A DNA stretch of 64,000 nt. It comes from Bradyrhizobium sp. Ec3.3. Its GTDB lineage: Bacteria > Pseudomonadota > Alphaproteobacteria > Rhizobiales > Xanthobacteraceae. Below are positions 19,517 to 27,833 of the stretch, piece after piece; position 1 is the stretch's first letter, and every line of letters begins with the position of its first letter. The stretch is taken from contig NZ_AXAS01000040.1 in NCBI RefSeq assembly GCF_000472925.1, forward strand, positions 1 to 64,000. Reading direction: 5' to 3'. A program made the translations under genes and the position numbers. The notes under the pieces were generated by a model. The model was not told the origin of the DNA, did not search any database, and worked only from the letters and a program-made list of their open reading frames with translations.

Positions 19517-20020
19517 CTACTCCGGCTTGCCGTAGTTCGGGGCGAGGAGGCGGTTGCGGATCAGGTAGCTCATGGCGCGGGACCAGGATTCGTCGGTATT
19601 GCCGCGCATGTCGGCGCTGGCCACCGTCACGAGATTTCCGGTGTGCACGTCGCGCAGGTAAATGTTGAGGTTGAGGATCAGGTTCGAGACCTTCTGCACC
19701 ACGCCGGTGATTTCGAGATCGGCGCCCAACTGCCCCGCCAGCTTGACGTCGCAACCGCCGCAAGCCTGGAGATTGCTGTGCCGGGCCGCATCACTCACCG
19801 GCGCGATATCCACGACCTGGAACTTACCCGATTGTGCCAGTTCCTTGCGCAACTGATCGCTGATCCGCAGCATGCGCTCGTTCTCCGGCTTCGATCCGTA
19901 GAACTCCCCCGGCAGGCTGGTGTCGATCAACTCGAAATCGAACACCGCAAGTTTCGGCGGATCGGCGAATGCGGCCGTACCAGTCAACACAAATAAGCCG
20001 GCCAGCAAAAGCGCTCGCAT
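19517..20020 (-). CDS. DUF2380/DUF3280-type periplasmic protein
   Basis: 167 residues from ATG 20020 (MRALLLAGLFVLTGTAAFA signal peptide), with GGGAGCAGG upstream; a longer in-frame start is unlikely. The mature part begins with LAVFDFELIDTSLPGEFYGS, a phrase I associate with the DUF2380/DUF3280 family found in quinoprotein gene clusters. It contains CGGCD and ends in an AMSYLIRNRLL helix. The role is unknown; the fold resembles periplasmic proteins that assemble regulators or lipoproteins. Divergent from the lutA-like gene, sharing a 129-base promoter region. Confidence 0.65.
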   Translation of the reverse strand: MRALLLAGLFVLTGTAAFADPPKLAVFDFELIDTSLPGEFYGSKPENERMLRISDQLRKELAQSGKFQVVDIAPVSDAARHSNLQACGGCDVKLAGQLGADLEITGVVQKVSNLILNLNIYLRDVHTGNLVTVASADMRGNTDESWSRAMSYLIRNRLLAPNYGKPE

Positions 20021-20149
20021 GATCGTGACCTGCTCCCTCGTGTCGCGACGACGAAATGCGGGGTTGCAAGCTAAGCCAAATCGGTCATGTTTCAAGGCGG
20101 GAAATACCTCTACCGATACCTAAGCCGGGGAGGACGACAAGGAGGAAGC

Positions 20150-21346
20150 ATGATCCGATGGTTGGTCGGCCTGATCGGCGTCAGTCTTGTTGGCGCTGGT
20201 CTTGCGGCGACGCAGGCGCTCGCGGCCGAGCCCACCGAGATCGGGATCGGCTATCTCGGCGTCGCCGGCACCAGATCGACCCTGTCGCTGGTCGAGCAGC
20301 CCGCCGAAAATGACGGCGTCGCCGGCGCGCGGCTTGCGGTCGAGGACAACAATACCACCGGCAAATTCCTCAACCAGCGCTTCAAGCTGGAGGAGCATCG
20401 CCTGAAGGAGGGCGAGGATCCGGTCCAGGCCGCGACCGCGCTCGCCGAGCACAACGGGTTCATTATCGCCGACCTGCCGGCGGACGGGCTTCTGAAGGTC
20501 GCCGACGGCCTGCGCGATCACGGCACGCTGCTGTTCAACGCTGGTGCGATCGACGAGCGGCTGCGCGAGACCGATTGCCGCGCCAATGTCATCCACGTGG
20601 CGCCGACGCGCGCGATGCTGGCGGATGCGCTCGGGCAATATCTGGTGTGGAAGCGCTGGTCGCGCTGGCTGCTCGTGGTCGGCTCGCATGACGAGGACAA
20701 GCTCTATGCCGATGCGCTGCGCCGCGCCGCCACGCGCTTCGGCGCCAAGATCGTGCAGGAGCGTACCTTCGAGGACACCGGCGGCGCGCGCCGCACCGAT
20801 AGCGGCGTGACGCTGATCCAGCGCCAGATGCCCGTTTTTACGCAGCAGGCCCCTGCGTATGACGTGCTGGTCGCCGCCGACGAGAGCGAGGTGTTCGGTG
20901 CCTACCTGCCTTATCGTACTTGGGACCCCCGTCCTGTCGCCGGCTCCGCCGGCCTCGTTCCACGCAGCTGGGATGCGGCGCAGGACCAGTGGGGCGCCAT
21001 CCAGATGCAGAACCGCTTCATGAAGCTGAATTCGCGGCGCATGACCGCGCTGGACATGCAGGCCTGGACCGCAGCGCGCATGATCGGCGAAGCGACCTCG
21101 CGCACCAATTCCGGCGACGTCAAGAAAGTCACCGACTTCATCAAAGGGCCGGATTTTTCCGTCGCCGCCTTCAAGGGCACGCGACTGACCTTGCGCGACT
21201 GGAATTTGCAGCTCCGCCAGCCGATCCTGCTGGTCGACGGCCGCATGGTGGTCTCGGTGTCGCCGCAGGAAGGTTTTTTGCACCAGGTCTCCGAGCTCGA
21301 TACGCTCGGCTATGATCGCCCGGAGAGCAAATGCAAGTTGAAGTGA
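20150..21346 (+). CDS. lutA: Periplasmic binding protein of quinoprotein-linked (lut) ABC importer
   Basis: 398 residues; ATG 20150 with AAGGAGG at 20139-20145 (earlier in-frame ATGs lack a signal peptide directly after). The signal peptide runs to about residue 25 (ATQALAAEPTEIG). The body has the branched-chain amino-acid-binding (Leu/Ile/Val) fold: IGIGYLGVAG, then two lobes with EDNNTTGKFLNQRF. This matches the family named as the ABC substrate-binding protein of the PQQ-dependent alcohol dehydrogenase system (TIGR03863). The equivalent in Methylorubrum is LutA, needed for lanthanide-dependent methanol growth. It is followed by the beta-propeller, ATPase and permease genes. Assignment to lanthanide rather than PQQ-substrate uptake is by homology to lut. 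Confidence 0.8.
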   Translation: MIRWLVGLIGVSLVGAGLAATQALAAEPTEIGIGYLGVAGTRSTLSLVEQPAENDGVAGARLAVEDNNTTGKFLNQRFKLEEHRLKEGEDPVQAATALAEHNGFIIADLPADGLLKVADGLRDHGTLLFNAGAIDERLRETDCRANVIHVAPTRAMLADALGQYLVWKRWSRWLLVVGSHDEDKLYADALRRAATRFGAKIVQERTFEDTGGARRTDSGVTLIQRQMPVFTQQAPAYDVLVAADESEVFGAYLPYRTWDPRPVAGSAGLVPRSWDAAQDQWGAIQMQNRFMKLNSRRMTALDMQAWTAARMIGEATSRTNSGDVKKVTDFIKGPDFSVAAFKGTRLTLRDWNLQLRQPILLVDGRMVVSVSPQEGFLHQVSELDTLGYDRPESKCKLK

Positions 21347-21356
21347 GCAACATGAG

Positions 21357-22514
21357 ATGAAATCCGGCTACCGCCACAACGACGCCGCGCCCCCTCTCCC
21401 GCTTGCGGGAGAGGGTTGGGGTGAGGGTGTCTCCGCAAGAAAGAACCCCCTAGAGGAACGAGCCCTCACCCGCATCGCATCTTACGAAGCGACGCGACCT
21501 CCCCCGCAAGCGGGGGAGGTGAATCGAGCCCGTGGAGAGGGCGTTCGCATATCGCGTGGTTGGTTGCTATTGGCCCTGCTGATCTGGCCTCTCGCCGCGC
21601 CGGCACATGCGTTCATCGCCTATGTCTCGAACGAGAAGAGCAACACCGTCACGGTGATCGACACCGAGAGCTGGACGGTGACCAAGACCATCAAGGTCGG
21701 CCAGCGCCCGCGCGGCATCGAGTTCACGCGCGACGGGAAATTCGTCATGGTCGCGGTCGGTGACGACGACACCATCCAGGTGATCGACGCCAAGACGCAA
21801 GGCATCGTCGACACCCTGCCCTCCGGCCCCGACCCCGAGCTGTTCACCCAGGATGCGAGCGGCAAGGTGCTCTATGTCGCGAACGAGAACGACAACACGG
21901 TCACTGTGATCGATCTGGAGAAGCGCGCGCGGATCGGCGACATCCAGGTCGGCGTCGAGCCGGAGGGCATGACCATCAGCCCCGACGGCAAGACGCTGAT
22001 CAACACGTCGGAAACGACCAACATGGCGCATTTCATCGACACGGATTCGCGCCAGATCGTCGGCAACGTGCTGGTCGACGCGCGCCCGCGCTTTGCCGAG
22101 TTCAAGCACGACAGCTCGGAGCTCTGGGTCTCCTCGGAGATCGGCGGCACCGTCTCGATCATCGATCCCAAAAAACGCGAGGTGATCGGCAAGGTCACTT
22201 TCGAGATCCCCGGCCTGCGACGCGAGGCGATCCAGCCGGTCGGCATCGGCATGACCAAGGACGACAAGACCGCCTTCATCGCGCTCGGGCCCGCCAATCG
22301 CATTGCCGTGGTCGACACCGCCACGCGCAAGGTGACGAAATATCTCCTGGTTGGACAGCGGGTCTGGCACATGGCGTTCACGCCGGATGAAAAATATCTC
22401 CTCACCACCAATGGCGTATCCAACGACGTCTCGGTCATCGACGTCGCAGCGCAGAAGGTGATCAAGACCATTCAGGTCGGCGAACTGCCCTGGGGCATTA
22501 CGATCGCGCCATGA
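21357..22514 (+). CDS. lutB: YVTN beta-propeller exported protein of the lut cluster
   Basis: The mature region (about 300 residues from AFIAYVSNEKSNTVTVIDTE) consists of repeated blades with the phrase V-x-V-I-D, typical of YVTN/cytochrome-d1-like propellers and of the PQQ-dependent catabolism-associated propeller family (TIGR03866). The signal peptide is GWLLLALLIWPLAAPAHA. The start is uncertain. ATG 21357 is in frame, but the first 55 or so codons run through two perfect REP-like palindromes. GTG 21519 or TTG 21564 give lengths nearer to the family. It overlaps the ATPase gene by 4 bases (ATGA). Probably periplasmic, with an unknown direct role in metal or quinoprotein handling. Confidence 0.78.
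   Translation: MKSGYRHNDAAPPLPLAGEGWGEGVSARKNPLEERALTRIASYEATRPPPQAGEVNRARGEGVRISRGWLLLALLIWPLAAPAHAFIAYVSNEKSNTVTVIDTESWTVTKTIKVGQRPRGIEFTRDGKFVMVAVGDDDTIQVIDAKTQGIVDTLPSGPDPELFTQDASGKVLYVANENDNTVTVIDLEKRARIGDIQVGVEPEGMTISPDGKTLINTSETTNMAHFIDTDSRQIVGNVLVDARPRFAEFKHDSSELWVSSEIGGTVSIIDPKKREVIGKVTFEIPGLRREAIQPVGIGMTKDDKTAFIALGPANRIAVVDTATRKVTKYLLVGQRVWHMAFTPDEKYLLTTNGVSNDVSVIDVAAQKVIKTIQVGELPWGITIAP
21392..21415. repeat. REP-like palindrome inside lutB 5' region
   Basis: CCCTCTCCCGC-TT-GCGGGAGAGGG, a perfect 11-base stem followed by TTGGGGTGAGGGTG. It belongs to a common dispersed intergenic family of Bradyrhizobium. Here it lies inside the open frame ahead of the lutB signal peptide. Confidence 0.7.
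21498..21519. repeat. Second REP-like palindrome before lutB
   Basis: CCTCCCCCGC-AA-GCGGGGGAGG, a perfect 10-base stem. Its right arm ends on the G of a possible GTG start codon (21519), so a hairpin in the mRNA would mask that start. Confidence 0.7.
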
Positions 22515-23320
22515 CGACACCTGCACCGATCGCCGCCTCGACCGAAAGCGCGCCCCGGCTAGAGGCGGCCGCAGTGCCGGCGCTGTCGATCGACGGCATC
22601 AGCCACGCTTATGGCCCGCGCCGTGCGCTGATCGACGTCTCCTTCACGGTTCAGCCTGCGAGCTTCACGGCACTGCTCGGCCTCAACGGCGCCGGCAAGA
22701 GCACGCTGTTCTCTCTGATCACCCGCCTGTTCGGGATCCAGACCGGCTACGTCGGCATTTTCGGCCATGACATCAGCCAAAATCCCGGTGAGGCGCTGCG
22801 GCTGTTAGGGGTCGTGTTCCAACCGCGTACGCTCGACCTCGACCTGTCGCTGACGCAGAACCTGCTCTACCACGCCGCGCTCCATGGCATCAGCCGGCGC
22901 GAGGCGGCCGCGCGTAGCGCAGAGCTGCTTGGTCGCATCGGTCTTGCCGACCGCGCCGGCAACAAGGTGCGCGATCTCTCGGGCGGGCAGATGCGACGGC
23001 TCGAGATCGCGCGGGCGCTGCTGCACCGGCCGCGCCTGTTGCTGCTGGACGAGCCGACCGTCGGCCTCGACGTCAAGGCCCGCGCCGACATCATCAGCCA
23101 TGTCCGCCAGCTCGTGACCGAACAAGGCATCGGCGTGCTCTGGGCCACGCATCTGTTCGACGAGATCACGGCGAGCGACGACCTCGTCGTGCTGCATCAG
23201 GGCAAGGTGCTGGCGAAGGGACCGGTCGGCCGCGTGATCGCCGAGGCCGGCGCGCAGGACGTCAATTCCGCCTTCATGCGCCTCACCGGGGCGCAGACGA
23301 TGCCGGGAGGCGGCGCATGA
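22511..23320 (+). CDS. lutE: ABC transporter ATPase, lut/PQQ-alcohol type
   Basis: 269 residues. Walker A GLNGAGKST, Q-loop region VVFQPRTLDLD, signature LSGGQMRRLEIARALL, Walker B RLLLLDEPTVGLD, H-loop WATHLFDEI. It resembles the ATPase of the PQQ-dependent alcohol dehydrogenase ABC system (TIGR03864) and LutE. Its start overlaps the stop of lutB, and its stop overlaps the start of the permease gene (ATGA in both cases), so the genes are translationally coupled. It should energise the permease encoded next. Confidence 0.9.
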   Translation: MTTPAPIAASTESAPRLEAAAVPALSIDGISHAYGPRRALIDVSFTVQPASFTALLGLNGAGKSTLFSLITRLFGIQTGYVGIFGHDISQNPGEALRLLGVVFQPRTLDLDLSLTQNLLYHAALHGISRREAAARSAELLGRIGLADRAGNKVRDLSGGQMRRLEIARALLHRPRLLLLDEPTVGLDVKARADIISHVRQLVTEQGIGVLWATHLFDEITASDDLVVLHQGKVLAKGPVGRVIAEAGAQDVNSAFMRLTGAQTMPGGGA

Positions 23321-24168
23321 GCAGCATCACCACGCGCGACGCCACACCACGCGGCTTCCCGCTCTCGGCCTACATGACCTGCCTCACCGGCATCGTCTGG
23401 CGCGAGGGCCTGCGCTTCCTGCACCAGCGCGAGCGCTTCGTCTCCGCGCTGGTGCGTCCGCTGGTCTGGCTGTTCATCTTCGCCGCCGGCTTTCGTCAGG
23501 TACTCGGCATCTCGATCATCCCGCCCTACGAGACCTACATCCTCTATGAGGTCTATATCGCGCCCGGGCTGATGGCGATGATCCAGCTCTTCAACGGCAT
23601 GCAGTCCTCGCTCTCGATGGTCTATGACCGCGAGATGGGGAATATGCGTACGCTCCTAGTGAGCCCGCTGCCGCGCTGGTTCCTGCTGTTCTGCAAGCTG
23701 CTCGCGGGCACCGCGGTGTCGCTCTTGCAGGTCTACGCGTTCCTGGTCATCGCCTGGGCCTGGGACATCACGCCGCCGCCGCTCGGCTATCTCACGGTGC
23801 TGCCGGCGCTGGTGCTGTCGGGCCTGATGCTGGGCTCGCTGGGCATGCTGATTTCCTCCGGCATCAAGCAGCTCGAAAATTTCGCCGGCGTGATGAACTT
23901 CGTGATCTTCCCGATGTTCTTTGCCTCATCAGCCCTCTATCCGCTGTGGCGCGTGCAGGAAGGCAGCCCGTATCTCTACTATGTCTGCCAGGCCAATCCG
24001 TTCACCCACGCGGTCGAGCTGATCCGCTTTGCGCTCTATGGGCAGATCAACTGGATCTCGCTGGCGGTGGTCGCGACCTGCACAATCGTCTTCATGATCG
24101 GCGCGATCTATGCCTATGATCCGTCGCGAGGGCTGGGCCGACGCGGGCCCGCGGGAGGCGAAGGATGA
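23317..24168 (+). CDS. lutF: ABC-2 type permease, lut/PQQ-alcohol type
   Basis: 283 residues with six predicted membrane segments (for example PLVWLFIFAAGFRQVLG, LLAGTAVSLLQVYAFLVIA, ALVLSGLMLGSLGMLIS). It has an ABC-2 motif region (YDREMGNMRTLLVSPLPRW, the coupling helix) and a central FFASSALYPLW. It is related to the permease of the PQQ-dependent alcohol dehydrogenase ABC system and to LutF. ABC-2 permeases more often export, but the paired periplasmic binding protein argues for import. Overlaps the gene after it by 4 bases. Confidence 0.88.
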   Translation: MSSITTRDATPRGFPLSAYMTCLTGIVWREGLRFLHQRERFVSALVRPLVWLFIFAAGFRQVLGISIIPPYETYILYEVYIAPGLMAMIQLFNGMQSSLSMVYDREMGNMRTLLVSPLPRWFLLFCKLLAGTAVSLLQVYAFLVIAWAWDITPPPLGYLTVLPALVLSGLMLGSLGMLISSGIKQLENFAGVMNFVIFPMFFASSALYPLWRVQEGSPYLYYVCQANPFTHAVELIRFALYGQINWISLAVVATCTIVFMIGAIYAYDPSRGLGRRGPAGGEG

Positions 24169-24779
24169 GATTCCGGATCGTGACCATAGCCGTCCTGGCG
24201 GTCGCGGCATCGACCGCGGCCTCGCAGGCGGCCGATCCGCGCTATCCCGACTGGCCCTGCACGCAGGCAAAAGTCCCGGAAGTCTCGCTCGCCGCGGTCT
24301 GGGCCGGCCCGCCGCTCGACGACGTCCAGGACAAGTGGAAGGACAATGCCAAGGTGAGCGCGCTGGTCTCAAAATTATCGGCGCGCAAGACGCCACTGGA
24401 TGATGCAGAGAAATCGGTGAAGGAGTTTCTGGCAAGCTCCGCCTCCGACAAGACCATGAACGCAAAGCTCCTGTTCGCCGGCCTGTTCGACACGCTCAAC
24501 GCCCAGCGCTCCTCGGTGATGAACGGGCTCGAGCGGGTCAGTCGCAAGCAGCGCGAGGCCGCCGATAAGGTCCGCGACGACACCATCGAGCTCCAGAGGT
24601 TGCAGGGCGCAACGCCGCGCGACGAGGCCAAGGTCGACGCGCTGTCCAATCAGCTGATCTGGGAAACCCGCATCTTCGAGGACCGCCGCAAGGTGGTCCG
24701 CTTCGTTTGCGAGGTGCCGACGGCAATCGACCAGCGCCTGTTCGCACTCGGACGCGTGATCCAGCAGGAAATGGAATAG
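24165..24779 (+). CDS. Exported helical protein of the lut cluster
   Basis: 204 residues with a signal peptide (MRFRIVTIAVLAVAASTAASQA). The mature protein starts DPRYPDWPCTQAKVPEVSL and is mostly helical (ERVSRKQREAADKVRDDTIEL). Two Cys, one near the N-terminus and one in VRFVCEVPTAIDQRL, could form a disulfide. Translationally coupled to lutF by a 4-base overlap, so it very probably works with the importer. I recognise it as a conserved companion in quinoprotein/lut operons but not as a named family with known chemistry. Confidence 0.75.
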   Translation: MRFRIVTIAVLAVAASTAASQAADPRYPDWPCTQAKVPEVSLAAVWAGPPLDDVQDKWKDNAKVSALVSKLSARKTPLDDAEKSVKEFLASSASDKTMNAKLLFAGLFDTLNAQRSSVMNGLERVSRKQREAADKVRDDTIELQRLQGATPRDEAKVDALSNQLIWETRIFEDRRKVVRFVCEVPTAIDQRLFALGRVIQQEME

Positions 24780-24917
24780 CGTCAGTCTCGTTGACGCCTG
24801 CGCGAACAGGGTTCCCGCTGCCCAGCGGGAATCGTGAACCTTTGCCACACTGTCGGCCGGAACCAAATCTATTTAAGATGTCTTGTCGAAATGAAACCTA
24901 GACGTCGGGAGGCCTCG

Positions 24918-25220
24918 ATGGGAACAGCAAAACTCCTTCTCGCCAGCGCTGCGGCCATCGGCTTGCTTGCCTCGGCGGCCATCGCCGAAGACAACATGAA
25001 CGGAATGATCACCAAGATCGACCGGCTCAACAGCACCATTTCGATCCAGGAGGTGCAAGGCGGCACGGTCGGCGCCAATGGCGGTGCGACGGGCCCGGTG
25101 CAGGAGTTCAAGGCCAAGGATGCAGGCATGCTCGAGAGCGTCCATGCCGGCGATCGTGTGAGCTTCTCCACCGACGCCAACGGCTCCAAAACCATCACCA
25201 AGCTGCAAAAGGCGAAGTAG
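24918..25220 (+). CDS. Small periplasmic beta protein (DUF1344/CusF-like)
   Basis: 100 residues from ATG 24918, with GGGAGG upstream and a signal peptide ending SAAIAED. The mature part, NGMITKIDRLNSTISI then VHAGDRVSFSTDANG, has the short OB-like pattern of DUF1344 and CusF-type proteins. The Met/His copper ligands of CusF are not evident (one Met in NMNGMI, one in AGMLE). The role is unknown; metal binding is possible. It follows the lut genes by 138 bases on the same strand and is convergent with the CxxxCW gene. Confidence 0.65.
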   Translation: MGTAKLLLASAAAIGLLASAAIAEDNMNGMITKIDRLNSTISIQEVQGGTVGANGGATGPVQEFKAKDAGMLESVHAGDRVSFSTDANGSKTITKLQKAK

Positions 25221-25240
25221 CGGCGCCTCGCGCGCACCTG

Positions 25241-25804
25241 CTATTTGCCTTCATCCGGCCGCGGCTCCGGCGGTGTCTCTGATGTCATGAGCCTGGCGCG
25301 TTCCCAGCCGTCGGTACCCTCGGGATACCAGGCGATGTTGGCGTAGCCATAGCCGAGCGCGCGCTTGGCCGCGTTCCACGACATCCAGCAGTCGGCGAGG
25401 CAGTAGATGACCAGCAACGCCGACTTGCTGCCGTGCGAGGCGCGTTCAAGGCCGCGGCGGAAATAGTCCTCCATCGCGGGCGGCAGCGCGCCATAGCCGG
25501 TGTCCGGCAGCCAGATGCTGCCGGGGATGTCAAAGCGCGGCGTATCGCGCCAGATCGTGCCCGCGGGAAGATTCTTGGGCTTCGGCGGGCGCGGCATCAC
25601 GTCGATGAAGGCGCCGCTCTTCTCGTGCCAGATCGCTTCCGCCTCCGCCGTCGTCAGCACGCGCGCGCCGGCGAGCGTCGCCGGCACCGGCGCCCGGTAG
25701 TTGTCGGTGCGATAACCCTCCGGCTCAAAGGGCTCCTGCTGCTGCGCAAGCGCCGGCGCGAGGAGCGCTGCGGCAACGAGCGCAGCGGCAAGATGCCGCC
25801 TCAT
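25241..25804 (-). CDS. Rhodanese-like, PQQ-catabolism-associated Cys-Trp motif protein
   Basis: 187 residues with signal peptide (LVAAALLAPALAQQ). It has a rhodanese-like fold: IDVMPRPPKPKNLP, then WLPDTGYGALPP. The active-site loop YCLADCWMSWNAAKRA carries two Cys and a Trp, the feature that gives the family its name (PQQ-dependent catabolism-associated CXXCW protein, TIGR03865); here three residues separate the cysteines. Probably a periplasmic thiol or sulfur-handling protein in electron transfer from quinoproteins. It overlaps no gene but lies 24 bases from the MoxJ-like gene on the same strand, an operon. Confidence 0.8.
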   Translation of the reverse strand: MRRHLAAALVAAALLAPALAQQQEPFEPEGYRTDNYRAPVPATLAGARVLTTAEAEAIWHEKSGAFIDVMPRPPKPKNLPAGTIWRDTPRFDIPGSIWLPDTGYGALPPAMEDYFRRGLERASHGSKSALLVIYCLADCWMSWNAAKRALGYGYANIAWYPEGTDGWERARLMTSETPPEPRPDEGK

Positions 25805-25828
25805 GAGAACGTACTCATGGCGATTTCG

Positions 25829-26713
25829 TCATGGCGACTTCTTGGCAGTCTCCGCGCCGAGCGGGCGGTCGCTCTCATCGAGCAGCGGCACGCCAAAATC
25901 GACCAAAATCCTGTTGATCTCGGCCTGGTTCTCCTGGATGAGCCGGTTGAGCTGCCGCTTCCAGTTCTGGTCGGCGGGGCGCACGCCCATCCCGATGCGA
26001 TAGACGAGCTTTGGCCCGGTGGTTTCCTTCACCAGCGCCGTGACATGGAGCGGCTGCGCGGCCTTCTTGGCGTAAAAGCCGGCCATCGGGCCCCACAGCA
26101 CGCCGGCATCGATCTTGCCGGCATTGAGATCGTCAACCATCGCCTGCGCCGAATTGTCGAAGCGGGTGTCGATCATCAACGGATAGGGCTTTGCGTTCGC
26201 CATCAGGCCCGCGATCGCCATGTTGGTCGCCGGCGGAGTGCCCGCGATGATGCCGATGTGCTTGCCCTTCAGCCTCTCGTCCTCGAGCGTATCGACGTCC
26301 TCGAGCCCGCTGCCGGGCTTGGCGATCAGCGCATAAGAGGTTCGGTAATAGGGATTGGTGCCCTGGACGAGATCATCGCCTTGCGGAAAGCCCATGATGA
26401 CGTCGCAGCGATGCGCGCCCAGCGTCATGCGCACGAAGCCGGTCGCCTGCGGGAAGAAGACGTAGTCGAGCTTCTTCTGGAGTTTTTCGGCGAAGAATTC
26501 CGCGAGCTTGTTCTCGAAGCCCTCCCCCTTCTCGTTGGAGAACGGCAGGTTGCGCGGATCGGCGCAGACGCGCAGCACTTTTGGATCGACCAATTCGAAC
26601 GAAAGATCGCCGCTGTCCGTGGTCTGTGCGCGCGCGGCGCCATCAGCGACAGATATTGCAGCAATCGCCAACATCGAGAACAACCAGCGACGATGTCGTC
26701 CGGCCTCCGTCAT
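25829..26713 (-). CDS. MoxJ/XoxJ-like quinoprotein-associated binding protein
   Basis: 294 residues; AGGAGG ahead of ATG 26713; signal peptide to about residue 30. A family-3 periplasmic binding protein fold: LRVCADPRNLPFSNEKGEGF, then FFPQATGFVRMTLGAHRCDVI and VLWGPMAGFYAKK. This is the quinoprotein dehydrogenase-associated subgroup that includes MxaJ/XoxJ. MxaJ-type proteins have lost small-molecule binding and are thought to help dehydrogenase maturation or cytochrome coupling. It lies in the relay module, away from a dehydrogenase gene; a second XoxJ-like protein is encoded beside the 39.6-kb dehydrogenase. Confidence 0.82.
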   Translation of the reverse strand: MTEAGRHRRWLFSMLAIAAISVADGAARAQTTDSGDLSFELVDPKVLRVCADPRNLPFSNEKGEGFENKLAEFFAEKLQKKLDYVFFPQATGFVRMTLGAHRCDVIMGFPQGDDLVQGTNPYYRTSYALIAKPGSGLEDVDTLEDERLKGKHIGIIAGTPPATNMAIAGLMANAKPYPLMIDTRFDNSAQAMVDDLNAGKIDAGVLWGPMAGFYAKKAAQPLHVTALVKETTGPKLVYRIGMGVRPADQNWKRQLNRLIQENQAEINRILVDFGVPLLDESDRPLGAETAKKSP

Positions 26714-26857
26714 CGCGCTTCCTCCTGTTTTCTTGATTGAATGCTATCCATGGATCACGTTACGCGCCATGGTTGGCGAAGGTTCTTGCCGACTTCGCTT
26801 GATGACTCGACTTGTTGCAGTGCAATGCCGCGCGATGTTCGGAACTGAGGCGTAAAG

Positions 26858-27784
26858 ATGGCGCATGTCGCTCGGCTGATCGCGGTGCTTGCCCTGCTGG
26901 GACTCTCGACGCTAGCACGCGCAATCCCACCTGAATTGCCTGTGAGCGAAGTCGCCCCCGGAATTTTCGTGCACGCCGGGGCAATTGCCCTGATGAACTC
27001 CGAGAATGAGGGTGCGATCGCCAATGTCGGCTTCGTCATCGGCAAGGACGCGGTCGCGGTGATCGACACCGGCGGCAGCGTCCGCGAGGGCGCGGCACTG
27101 CTTGCCGCGGTACGGGCGCGGACCGACAAGCCGATCCGCTACGTCATCAACACCCACGGCCATCCCGACCACATCTTCGGCAATATAGCCTTCGCCCACG
27201 AGGGCACGAGCTTCGTTGGCCATGCGAAGCTCCCGCAGGCGCTTGCGACACGCGGGACGTTTTATCTGGACAATTTCCGCCGGACCATGGGCGCGGAGCT
27301 GATCGAACCCGTCAGGATCGTGCCGCCGACGCTGCTCGTCACCGACACAATGCGGCTAGACCTCGGATCGCGTAGTCTCGTATTGCGGGCGTGGCCGGCC
27401 GCACACAGCGACAACGACCTGACGGTGCTGGACGAGGCGAGCAAGACGCTGTTTGCCGGCGATCTCGTGTTCCTCGGCCATGTTCCGGTGATGGACGGCA
27501 GCATCCGCGGCTGGCTCGCTGTGCTCAGGCAGATCGAAACCTTGCCGGCGCAGCGCGTCGTTCCCGGTCACGGTCCCGTGAGCGATTGGCCCGCAGCGCT
27601 CGCCGATGAGCGCCGTTATCTCGAAACCCTGCTCGCCGACGTGCGCGCGCTCAATCAGAAGGGCGAGCCGATCAGGGCGGCTGCGGACAAGGCAGGCGCA
27701 AGCGAGCGTGGGCGCTGGCAATTGTTCGACGATTACAATGCGCGCAACGCAACCGCAGCATTTTCGGAAATTGAATGGGAGTAG
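26858..27784 (+). CDS. Quinoprotein relay system zinc metallohydrolase (SoxH-like)
   Basis: 308 residues with signal peptide (LIAVLALLGLSTLARA). Metallo-beta-lactamase fold: zinc motif NTHGHPDHIFGN, second histidine in AWPAAHSDNDLTV, FAGDLVFLGH and PGHGPVSDW. It is of the SoxH-related group found only with PQQ dehydrogenases and the SoxYZ-like carrier (named quinoprotein relay system metallohydrolase in TIGRFAM). The substrate is unknown; by analogy it may hydrolyse a sulfur adduct on the carrier encoded 49 bases downstream. Confidence 0.83.
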   Translation: MAHVARLIAVLALLGLSTLARAIPPELPVSEVAPGIFVHAGAIALMNSENEGAIANVGFVIGKDAVAVIDTGGSVREGAALLAAVRARTDKPIRYVINTHGHPDHIFGNIAFAHEGTSFVGHAKLPQALATRGTFYLDNFRRTMGAELIEPVRIVPPTLLVTDTMRLDLGSRSLVLRAWPAAHSDNDLTVLDEASKTLFAGDLVFLGHVPVMDGSIRGWLAVLRQIETLPAQRVVPGHGPVSDWPAALADERRYLETLLADVRALNQKGEPIRAAADKAGASERGRWQLFDDYNARNATAAFSEIEWE

Positions 27785-27833
27785 CGCTCGCGCTACGCTA
27801 CCGCCCTGCTTCGTCCACGCGAGAGCCGCGCGC

